DNA of 64,000 bases from Brevipalpus yothersi. Taxonomy: Eukaryota; Arthropoda; Arachnida; Trombidiformes; Tenuipalpidae. Made by a program: the position numbers and the translations under genes. The stretch covers positions 1 through 64,000 of the forward strand of contig QZCP01000835.1 in assembly GCA_003956705.1 (NCBI GenBank). The letters run 5' to 3'. A model generated the notes under the pieces. The model was not told the DNA's origin. It did no database searches and was given only the letters and a program-made list of their open reading frames with translations. Positions 14,332-24,365 of the stretch are shown piece after piece (position 1 is the first letter of the stretch; the number at the start of each line of letters is the position of its first letter).

Positions 14332-16507
14332 CATCAGATACATCAGATGCATACATGAGAATATTTTTATTTTTTTTTGTTTATGACGGATGATGATCTT
14401 TTATATTCATCTAATCGACATGTTGTGACTTAACTCATATCAGGATCTTTTCTCATTGTTTGAGCTCATTTGCTTTCGAAGATCTTGCAAATTTTTTTGG
14501 GTAAATTTCTTCCTCTTATCTATTCCACTCTTTTTGGGACTCATTTTCATGGACACATTTCGAGTGTAACAATTAGTAACGGTGGTCACCACCTTCAATT
14601 GTATTCAGATCAGATGAACTTTTATGGGTCCGTTTTTCTTCTTTTCAACCATTAGATTGATTTTGATGCTTTTCACCATTTTTTCCATCTTTCTCTCTAT
14701 CCGATCGTCTGATCGTGCATCCATCACACCAATAATGGTGTGAAAATCAGCCTCTTACTCACTACTCAATTGTTTCCATCTAATCGATCTGATTTGGCCA
14801 GCCTGATTGTGTTCGTGTGTGTATCTGTGTCTGTTCCAGAAAAGAGTTGAGCTGATTTTTGAGAAAGATCAAATGCTGTATAATATTGAACGATATTTTC
14901 TCTTTTTTTGCACCAAAAACGAATTAAATGCCCAAAAAAGCCAATGAACAATCACAATAGCGTTTGAATAATATTTTTCGAAAAAAATTTCTCATTTTTC
15001 ATATCAAATCACACTCACTCACTCGCACACACTTTCGAATTGCTGCATATTTTTGATGTCAAAGATTTATGTTCATGTGAGAGAGACCATCGATATATAT
15101 ATATAAGTTTTCAAACGTGTGAAGGACTTTCTCATATAGCTCGTAAACATTTACAGCCACCCACTAAGAGGCCAGTATATGAGCACCTTTTAAAGTGGTT
15201 CCTCAAAACACCACGAAAAATGTCCATTTTACGCGCGCGAAAACATTCTCTTCAATTCAGTTTAGCCATGATATGAACACACACACATTTATATATCGTC
15301 GGTATAATTCGTTTTATCGCCACCGTGTTTTCATGCTGATTGACATGTAAACAGTCCGTGAAAGATGCATTTTGTGGTTTTCCGAGATCACTTTGGATCC
15401 CATATTCTGAATCACTATAACACCAACAACAACTCACTAAGCGATCTCGATCATTTTTTTTTTCACCAAACTAAGCTTCAAACCTTAGCGTTCACCTCAT
15501 GAATCCATTCCAGGTCATTTGCAAGCCAATCGAGCTCCGTTTCGTCGGTCGTTCATGATGTGTGTGTAAATGTATGTATGTGTTTTGTGTAATGGCCGGT
15601 TACTCGTTCACTTGCATATTCATTTACTTTCGGAAAAATTTTTTCTTACTTCTTTCGCCCAGTTGAATTGCGAACTATGTTCTCATGTCCAAGCTTTTTC
15701 TTTCTCCTTCTACTATCATTCAAATGATGCCGATTATCGGGCGTCTTTTGATTTTGAAATGACCAAAAATTCGATCTTATACACAGTGTGATATCATCAT
15801 GCTCATTGACAATATTGCAAATGAATGGAGCGAAAATTATTTGCATTTTTTTCTCTCTCTTGTCCACTTTGATCAATATTTTGTTGTTGTTGCTGTTAAA
15901 CTTTTCGAAACGATTGTTGATGATCATTTGACCGTTCTTTGTGTTTTTTCGGGAATTCTTTCCCAAAACACACTCTCTCCTGGTTAAGATAGTAGTAGTA
16001 GTAGTAGTAGTTGTTATACCATTTATTCAAATCATCCTGAATAATAATCATGAAGATGAACAATGACCTCATGACGAGCGTATTCAATCAGATTGTCTAA
16101 AGGAATGAGAAGAAAAGAGATGTAGAATAATTCTGGTCACACACGTAATGCTACTTGATGATGCTGAACTATTTGGGCTTCCGAAGAGCATGATAAATTT
16201 TTCTATCTCATTCAGACTTCATTCAAGCGAATAAACGTGTAACTACGACTACAACTACTACTTGAATATGGCCGCGATCGTTAGCTTTTCAAATGATTTT
16301 GTCCACTTTTCTTTAGGTTAGTATGACGGCAGATCATTCTCTTTTTTTTTGATTCTCTACAATGCAATCATATTATTCAAAATGATCTCTTGTGCAAAAA
16401 AATTGTTCACTAATCAAGCTTGAAAGCTAAGCACTCATGAACGCACTCATAACAATCATGAAAATAGTAATCTGTTCAGGCCATTTGTCGAACATGTTCA
16501 AAGTTTC

Positions 16508-16510
<3 letters not shown>

Positions 16511-16575
<65 letters not shown>
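16511..16575. repeat. (CT)n microsatellite
   Basis: Pure CT tract; 125 bp further on a (GA)n tract runs in the opposite sense, so the two are mutually complementary. Confidence 0.95.
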
Positions 16576-16581
<6 letters not shown>

Positions 16582-16696
16582 CATAGTCTGTCATCGTACT
16601 TAATATGAGATTATGATTCCAATTTCTGATTCTATTGATAATGATGAGATGAATATTCACTCTCATCAGTTGAATGATCAAGTGGAAGATCATTGA

Positions 16697-16700
<4 letters not shown>

Positions 16701-16760
<60 letters not shown>
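16701..16760. repeat. (GA)n microsatellite
   Basis: Pure GA tract, complementary to the CT tract at 16511-16575. Confidence 0.95.
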
Positions 16761-16762
<2 letters not shown>

Positions 16763-19700
16763 ATGTTGGAATAAAAATTAGAGTCAAAAGGGTTTTATAC
16801 AGTTTTTGATTCTTCTATTCTTACTATGAGGCCGATAAAAAAAAATCAGCTTATGAAAATGATCTACATCTTAGGCTCTTGCTTCATATTCATAAGAAGA
16901 TGAGGAGAAAAAGAAAGAGAGAGTATATATCTTAGATAATCTTGGAGATCTTCATCACTTCTTTTGCCACTAATATTTTTCCATCTCATCAAACAATGCT
17001 GGTTACTCTCTCATCTTCATAACATTTTTTGATACCATTTAGCACACCATTTTACAGCACTCTTCTTCACTCTCAGACTCTCTCTCTCAAACTTCTTACT
17101 CTTCATCCCTTTCTTTCCTCATTCCTCATCTTCTGTTCATTTTATTGTATCTTCTTAATCACAACGTTAGTAAGACGGACACATACACACAGTCGTTACG
17201 AAATTGAGGAACGGCAAACAGCTTCTTTGAGGTCAGATAGATCTCTCTTCATCTCATCTCATAGCCTTTCACTTGTATATGAATATATATCAAGCAGCCG
17301 AGTCCAGACAGTGAGTGTCCATTCATGGAAAGATGGAAAGATGGATAGATGTTTGAGAGTATCACGAATAAAAGATTTGCAAATCAAATAGACGGAACTT
17401 GCTGTTGAATTGTCACTCATATGGATACCCTTTTTCTAAACACTTTAGTAGTAACGTTTTAGGATAGAGAGATGAGAATATATCTGTATTTAGAAAAAAG
17501 AAAGAAATCATATGATTATGACGAGTAGAGAATAAAAGAATTAATTCAAATATTTTTTTAAATGCCATTAATTCATGGTAGAAAAATTTATAATTTATAT
17601 ATCTTGGGTACAATATTTTTCGCTCACAATACTCCCCCGTATTATACATACACACAAATATGAATATGAATATTAATCATGATGATGAGCTTGACTGTTA
17701 AGATTCTTCTATCACTTTTTTCAAACACGTTTAAATGAGAGAGAAAAAGAAAGAGAAAGAAAAATTTTTTTCAACTGCCCATCACATTCAACCGGACTGA
17801 TCATCATCATGCATCCACATTTTTTCTTCGTTTCTCTCTCTCTCTCTCTCTCTAAGTTTTATGCTCTGCAATTACAATTTATTCTTCTTCATTCTCTTTG
17901 CCCATCGATGATGCTAACATAATTCATTCACACAAATGATGATCATAATGAACATTCCAAGATGAGTTTGACTTTGTTTTCCGGTTCCTCAAATTTACAA
18001 TAACCACACACACACAGCAAGCGAGTATGAATACCTTAATCTTTCTCTCTTCAAGAGAGATGGTCAATCTTGTGGATGGACAGCCTGCTGTTTATGGAAG
18101 AAGAAAAATGAGAAGAGAAAAATGAACTTTTTTGGTAGCTTATTTTCTCAATTGAATAAAAGTCAATTAAGATTACTTATACAAGAAATATTTCAGCTAC
18201 CACTGAGAGCACATCTAAAACGTGTGTAAGCTTGCATTGCATGAATATGCATGATTTTTGCTTTTTCCTTACAAACCAAATTCGATCATTTCTCTCTTTA
18301 ACTGAGCCGTGTTTTACGCGTTTTACTGCTATACCTATCTTGAGTATATGTAATTCCCTCGATAATGACTATCTGTCTTGATGAGCAAAATTTCTTCAGA
18401 CTGTAGATATTTGAGCATACAAAATTAATTTCCTGATACCGTTATGTGGACTTGTGTACCCGGATTCTCACCTTCTCTCTTGATTCTCGAGTCTTTTGAT
18501 TCACTTTCTCTCTCTTTCTTTCTTTTCCATTTCATTTTTCATGGCTCAAATCATGAAAATTGAAAACAAAAATTTTGAATTTCAGCTTCAACTTTGATCT
18601 AATGACCGGTCATGATTTGAGAAATAAAATCATTTGTTCCGTAGCTATGCATTGACTGTGATCATTTGATTCGGTCTCAAAACCAAAGCCATTTGCTCAA
18701 CTAAATCCAAATTGTTTTACCAAATTAACTGTGCTTGATAATGTTTTACTTATCCTCGTATCTCAAGTGTGCCATGATTTCAATGTTGCTCCAGTTGAGA
18801 AAGAAAGTAGCAAAACTTATCTTCAAGTGATAATTTTTTTAGATATTTTCGTTTTACTTATTTTTTTTATCTTACATCTTCCTGTCTGATCAACATTTTT
18901 ATCATCCAATTTGAATCATTTCTGCCAGCCCAGGAGACATAAAAATACGATACCTTGAAGGTAAATAGTTATATTTGGTGGCCAGAAAAAGGTTTGAATT
19001 TCGAATGCTTCCGAGTGCCCAAAAGGTACACTAATTCGAAATTTAAATACCTTGGTGTTGCTTGTAAGCTCTCTACAAAACCTTGGGCGACAGTGATGAG
19101 GATCAAAAGTGTATGAATGAAGTGATGAAGTAGACGAATCAACGCTCTCAATGAGAAGATGGAGAGAAAGAGAGAGAGGATGAAGATGAGAGAGAATCTT
19201 ATTTTTCTCACCTCAGGCTGACCCCCCTTCATCACACAAGTATGCAAGTTTTTGGTCAATTGTAACCTGATTACAGATTATGTTAGAATGACAAGTTAGA
19301 CTTTAATTCTCAAAATAGATTCTCATACTTACAATATAAGTAACTATGAGAGGTTGATAATTTTTTTTTGGTAAAAAATTTTTCTCAATCCCTGTCATGG
19401 AACGAGATTTGTCTTCTTTTAATCACTTGAGAGGCATCAATAATCAAGTTGATCTTCCGTTCGGATCAAACCTTTTCACGCATCCACACTTTTCATCGTA
19501 ATTCAGCATGAATTGACGTTCTAATGGTAATGTCTCAACCAATTTTTGTCAACTATAAGAGAACAAAGCTTGAAGAGCTGAAAAGGTCATTCTCATGAGG
19601 GCAAGATAAAATTGTGACATTGAGTTTGATTAATATGCTAAATTTTTGATCAATATCGGTAAAAATGAGTGATTGAGTTGCGGAAATTATAGAACTGTAA

Positions 19701-20446
19701 TTTAGAGGGAGGTGAGATCAATGTTATACACATCATTATGACACAAATTTTTCTTTATTCAATATCGATTTTTAAAAATAGACTATCATTAATACAGGAG
19801 AAAATTCCTTCTTTTCCAAGGTTATTTTTTATTCGAATAAAATATTGATGCAAACCGATAGATCAGAGTTCGAGGTGGATGTTGTAGACCTTTTCAAACC
19901 AATATGCTAAATCCAAAAATTATTTGAAAAAGGAAACTTGAAGAATTTTCACAAAACTTGAACATTAGATCTTATTTGCAACTCTCCAGAGGGCAAACTC
20001 TGCCTGGGTTGAGTGATGAAAATTCATTGGAATCCTCAATTTTATACGTTCTAAGACGTTAGATGGTTTAATTGATGAGATTTGCCATTTCTACGAACAC
20101 AATTGTTCATATAAAATTGTTATTTGAGCATTTCTTAATCGAAGAATATATTGTATGGCTCTAAAACTATGGATATGAAAACTACAATCGTTGTCTGTTC
20201 ATAAGAAAGATTTCATTGCCACCTCCTCCCTACTTCCTGAATGATGAACATTCCAGTGAGATGCTCAATTATTATCTCTGATTAAAGTCGATGCTTCTTT
20301 ATTCATGTGTATTGATAGTCCATTAGAGTTATCCATATTCTGCGAAAATTAGGATCGAATCAATTGTACAAGGTGCGATAAATCTATTTCTTCGGTATTC
20401 AATCTGATCACCACCTTCAGATAACATGACCAATTTGTAACAAAAC

Positions 20447-20452
20447 TTTATT
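20447..20452 (-). terminator. Poly(A) signal of the filamin-repeat gene
   Basis: TTTATT on the plus strand, i.e. AATAAA on the minus strand, about 180 bp downstream of the stop of the filamin-type gene. Confidence 0.45.
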
Positions 20453-20633
20453 GAAATATATATGGAGGTGAAATATGGAGAAAGAGAACTATCTAATATT
20501 CGTATAAGGTGTAAACTGTTGCGGAGAGATTAAAGAACACCTCAACCTTATTGCCTTACTTGCCTTAGGATGTTGCTGAAGCCTAATCAATAATCGAGTA
20601 CTCTTACATGATCTGATTGATGAATGTAACGAT

Positions 20634-21269
20634 TTATTTAGCCTTAATTGTGAATGGACTTCCAGGCACATTCACTTCAGCAATTTTAACATACAACATA
20701 TACACTCCTGGCACAGATGGTGAATAACTCACATCGTAAACGGTTTCTTTCACTTGTGTCATCTTCAAATCAACTTTAGCCCCTCTTGGTCCAGCCATAA
20801 CAGCCGATAATCCTCCAGCAATGCTCTTGTCATTAATGTCGATACATACGATATTATTTCCACCTACCACAGCATCTTTCACATTGGGACCGTAAACTTT
20901 CACTTTGGCAGTCATCGTAAATTGTCTGATACTTTCACCTTCCACCTTAATCTTGAATGGAGATCCGACAATGTGTTCACCCTTGTAACGAATATTGAGA
21001 GTGTATACACCTGGTAAAACAGGTGAAAAGGCACAGTTAACTTCACCGGTATTTCCTGGTCCTGATTCAACGTTTAACGGTATTGGAGTTGAATTGCCTT
21101 CCAGAGCGATGTCCAGAAGAGATCTTGGATCAAAATTTGAATTCTTATCTGGTATATAGTGAGTGTAGACCGAGAATCGTAACATATCACCAGTATTTCC
21201 TCCATGTAAGCCTGCCCCAGAGGCCGTAATGTCTTTGGCTTTCAATTCTTCACACGTTTCATGAATCAT
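20634..21269 (-). CDS. Short protein of two filamin-type Ig repeats
   Basis: An open frame of 211 codons from ATG 21267-21269 to TAA 20634-20636. It contains two filamin/ABP280 repeats, each ending in the typical GxY...V(K)..G..V.GSPF signature (GVYTLNIRYKGEHIVGSPF and GVYMLYVKIAEVNVPGSPF) with GPGNTGEV and AGPRGAKV segments in between. Full filamins have an actin-binding CH pair and about 20-24 repeats; here only the C-terminal-like pair is present. A cag acceptor lies just 5' of the chosen ATG, so the ATG exon may follow a 5' UTR intron, or the exon may be the last of a longer gene whose other exons are not visible to at least 23.4 kb. Filamin repeats act as Ig-fold spacers and binding sites on membrane receptors and provide the dimer interface. 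Confidence 0.75.
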   Translation of the reverse strand: MIHETCEELKAKDITASGAGLHGGNTGDMLRFSVYTHYIPDKNSNFDPRSLLDIALEGNSTPIPLNVESGPGNTGEVNCAFSPVLPGVYTLNIRYKGEHIVGSPFKIKVEGESIRQFTMTAKVKVYGPNVKDAVVGGNNIVCIDINDKSIAGGLSAVMAGPRGAKVDLKMTQVKETVYDVSYSPSVPGVYMLYVKIAEVNVPGSPFTIKAK

Positions 21270-21887
21270 TCTGTCTGCTTTTGAAGTTTGAAAATTATCG
21301 AATTCACAATAGAACAAGAACGGACTTTGATGAACAATTTACACAGATTTTCACTCACAGAATGAATCTTCCACCAATGAATCGTGTTTTGTGTGATACC
21401 TGTGGATGTGAGCGATTAGAGATGAATTTTACAGAACTTTTGATGAGAATGATTTATATTAGTGAGACTGGAAGCAAAATATGGGATGAAAAGCGACATC
21501 ATGAATCCTTTGGATGAAGAACACACAGAGTGGGTTTGGTGTAGCCGATTTTTGAATTCCTCATCCAGACGTAAGCAAAGATGACACAAGCAAGATAAAA
21601 TTCTCTCAGCTCGCTTGATTACAAGGCTCGCTAGATTAGTTGCAATGGATGGGCGAAAAAGAAGAGGGAAAAAGAGAGAGAGAGAGAGAGATTGTTTTTT
21701 CTTTCAAGTAGCTTCTCTCTGGTAGGTGAAAAATGTTGAAATTTTTCCTCTCAACTCTCTCAATTAAAAACTTTGCCAAGCATTTTGTATGGGAATGAAG
21801 AGAGTACTAACTTTCTTGGCATGAACCGTTTATAAATAATTTCCTCAACAACTCACATTGGTCCACCCATCCACCCAGAGGAAGTCA

Positions 21888-21952
<65 letters not shown>

Positions 21953-23425
21953 ATTCCTCCTCCAGTCTTTCGGAGAATCCGATCGTTCATCATACAAGTG
22001 ATCATTGGTTACCAGTGGAAGATTCCTCATGTCGGGCCTCTGAAAGTATTTACAGAGAAGATGGATGGATGCAAGCTAAGCATAACGAAGAGGAAGACAA
22101 ACCCTGATGTTCGATACAGTTGATCGAATTAGCTGAGAAGATTAACAATTTTTCATGAATTATTTTCGAAAAAATGACTGAGACAAAGTTCCTTATGATT
22201 CTTGAGCCAAGGAAATCTACATCAAGGTCTACAAAGTTTACTTGTCATTTAATATTTTGGGTTTTTTACGACAACAGCAAGGAAGCTTTGGGAGTTTTTT
22301 CGAGTGAAAAGAGTGAAAAATTTTAGAAACAACTGAAATAGAACCAAAATAGAAATAGAAGGGATCTTTAAGATAATAAATTGAATTTTTCTGCTCTCAT
22401 CATGATAACTCTTGAACAATGTCACTCTTTTCGCATTCGAGGCACTTAGTAAAACAAAAAAACTTATAATGACAAGGTGTCGCAAAATTCTTTCCTCGTC
22501 CTCAGAAACTCATCGAGAGGTGCAGAGGGAACAATGTTTCAAATAATCATATTTTCTCATGAGAATTTTATGATTAATTCGACTCATTATGGTAATTGAT
22601 CAGAAATGGGGCATGAGATGAAAGTTTTCTGTTGAATATAAACAAATAGTGGTTTGTAAACATTAATTAAATTGAGAATTCGAAATTTTCCTTGATGGGC
22701 CGATTCACAAATTGACCAGGAGATGAAATGAACTACGATCTGAAACTGAAACTCATTTTAATAGCTCAAGGATTGTCGACAGGAAATTTCTATTGATTCT
22801 GATCCAAATTTAAATTTTGCTTATCCGTTTCTTTCTCTCATAGTATCGATTCTGTGGACTAAGAGATTGTTCAGACTAGGACGAATTGTGGCAAATATTA
22901 CTTTCCCTTCTGTAGAATGAGAAATATCATCGATAGATTAAGCTTTCCGAAAGCCCTTGAATTCTATTGTGGCATCTTAGTTCAAATTGGCTTGTTAATC
23001 AGGAGATTGTTTCAGGATATAAATTATTATCTAAATTTTTTGGGTATTTGTAGATCAAAATTAAAATTACAATCTATTTTTCAGTGGAAAGAGTAGTTTC
23101 TCACTCAGAAACTCGGTTGATTGGCATTGGTCCAGTACTCAAAATAGCTCTAGGTCATGAGACAGAAAACAAAATTCAGATGCTAAATTTTAATATCTCA
23201 ACCCAGAAGCATAGAATATTCTTACCCAAATCCTGAACCTATTGAATTTTTCCAATAGCTGAAAAAATCTGCAGTACCATAGATGAAAACTCAACAAGAA
23301 TTGAAGTTCCCCAGTTTTATATACAGATTCTTCATTGTTTCTTAAGTTGGTCCTAATCCGCTTAGCATCGGGCAAGGATTTCTTCTCTCAATTCTGAAAA
23401 ATCTCCACTCTCATTTGAATGCTTC
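21270..23425. other. Intergenic between the filamin-type gene and the FAS remnant
   Basis: No exon recognised on either strand. Contains a CT-rich microsatellite (21891-21952). The region could hold the 5' UTR and promoter of the filamin-type gene. Confidence 0.5.
21891..21952. repeat. (CT)n microsatellite, slightly interrupted
   Basis: CT repeat with a few CTTT interruptions, in the presumed upstream region of the filamin-type gene. Confidence 0.9.
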
Positions 23426-23950
23426 TCAAACTTGAATGACTGTAAAACGTTCATCTCTGGTTGTGGCAAATTCGAAAAGTTCATCTATATTCGAGGTGTC
23501 TATGGAATAGCGTTTTAAGCAGCCTTTGATAAATTCTTGCTCTTGAATACTTTCCAAATCAGAAGGTGCTTGAGAAGAGATGAAGTTAAGGGCAGATTTT
23601 TTCAGATGATTAGGATCAGCATCGAAAAGAACTAATTTATCAACTTTTAGGCTTGATTTACGCTCTTCAAGCTGCTTGATGATGGCCAAAGCAAGCATCC
23701 CACCGAATGAATATCCGATCATATTGACTTTCGAATCACCTGTAAATCTGAGTATTCGATCAACAAAAGCAGAAGCAATCTCTTCAATTGACGTAAATTT
23801 GGCCAAATCATAGGTCCAATTTAGACCTACTGCTGATCGCTCTAGGCGTTCAAATAAGGGGCCAAAAAATTGATAATGTCCTTCTATCGGGGGAAGAACG
23901 AACACAATATCTTTTGAGTGGTCATTGAGCTTTGTTGATGGTTTCTCGAG
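23426..23950 (-). pseudogene. Fatty-acid synthase thioesterase domain, 3' half of a split pseudogene
   Basis: Downstream part of the FAS reading frame, separated from the ACP part by the LTR element. The frame reads IVFVLPPIEGHYQFFGPLF, then GYSFGG (nucleophile-elbow Ser of the type-I thioesterase), then LVLFDADP (position of the catalytic Asp). It stops at TGA about 65 residues later. In animal FAS the catalytic His lies well beyond this point, so the hydrolase triad is incomplete unless another exon follows; none was recognised downstream. Across the insertion the frame is continuous once the element and one target duplicate are ignored. Together with 29429-30106 it forms the end of a former multi-domain FAS gene (KR-ACP-TE order). 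Confidence 0.8.
23947..23950. repeat. Target-site duplicate (left)
   Basis: The 4-bp sequence cgag directly abuts the left LTR; the same 4 bp directly follows the right LTR at 29429-29432. A 4-bp duplication is in the usual range for Ty3/gypsy integrases. Confidence 0.85.
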
Positions 23951-24224
23951 TGTCAAGCGCGATTCATTTAACCGATATTATAATCATTTGAAATTGAAAT
24001 AATCGAAATGGAATCATTAATTTTATCAATAATTGAAGAATGAAAATTCAAACAACTGTGTTCGCCTGAACTCAAATGCGAACTGCCGTTCTACTAGTTG
24101 CTTTTCACTGGTCTCATGTCCAGTTCTTTGTTTGAAGGGTTCGATTCTATGTGCGCAAAGTTTTCTTGGAATCGGCCTGAGGTCAAAACCCAGGACAAGA
24201 AGAAGGAGAGAGAATCTCTCTACA
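23951..24224 (-). repeat. 3' LTR of the Ty3/gypsy element
   Basis: 274 bp bounded by TG...CA, and by eye identical throughout to the copy at 29155-29428. As the coding genes run on the minus strand, this is the 3' LTR. Confidence 0.95.
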
Positions 24225-24236
24225 TCCCTCCTCTTT
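24225..24236 (-). promoter_or_regulatory. Polypurine tract of the retrotransposon
   Basis: On the minus strand the 12 nt AAAGAGGAGGGA directly abut the 3' LTR, the expected position and composition for the primer of plus-strand DNA synthesis. Confidence 0.85.
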
Positions 24237-24365
24237 AGCATTGGCTCAGTCGTTCGAAGAACATAAGGTATATGATATGAAATACAGTATAAAGGATACA
24301 AAATTCATTTTAGTATAACAAAATTTTATGAAAAACCAATTCATCAGAAGGTTAAGTAGTTACGG

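Larger units (their letters stand above)
13008..20633. other. 7.6-kb gene-poor region
   Basis: No exon could be supported on either strand. The region holds the 3' UTR of the DUF389 gene, at least five long GA/CT microsatellites, an assembly gap, (AGT)n near 15990 and CA-rich patches. A minus-strand open frame at 18969-19259 has plausible splice-like ends but no recognisable domain. Confidence 0.5.

Noticed and set aside
17029..17391. Plus-strand open frame of 120 codons in the gene-poor region
   Set aside because: Composition follows a CT-rich tract; no domain, no flanking exons.
18969..19259. Minus-strand open frame of 96 codons with donor-like and acceptor-like sites
   Set aside because: No recognisable domain, strongly hydrophobic low-complexity middle part, no neighbouring exons in phase.
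24141..24170. GGTTCGATTC-like sequence resembling a tRNA B box
   Set aside because: Lies in the LTR, without a matching A box or acceptor stem; not a tRNA gene.
24026..24301. Overlapping open frames on both strands in the LTR (24033-24266 plus, 24026-24301 minus)
   Set aside because: They reappear in the other LTR because the LTRs are identical; non-coding repeat ends of the element.
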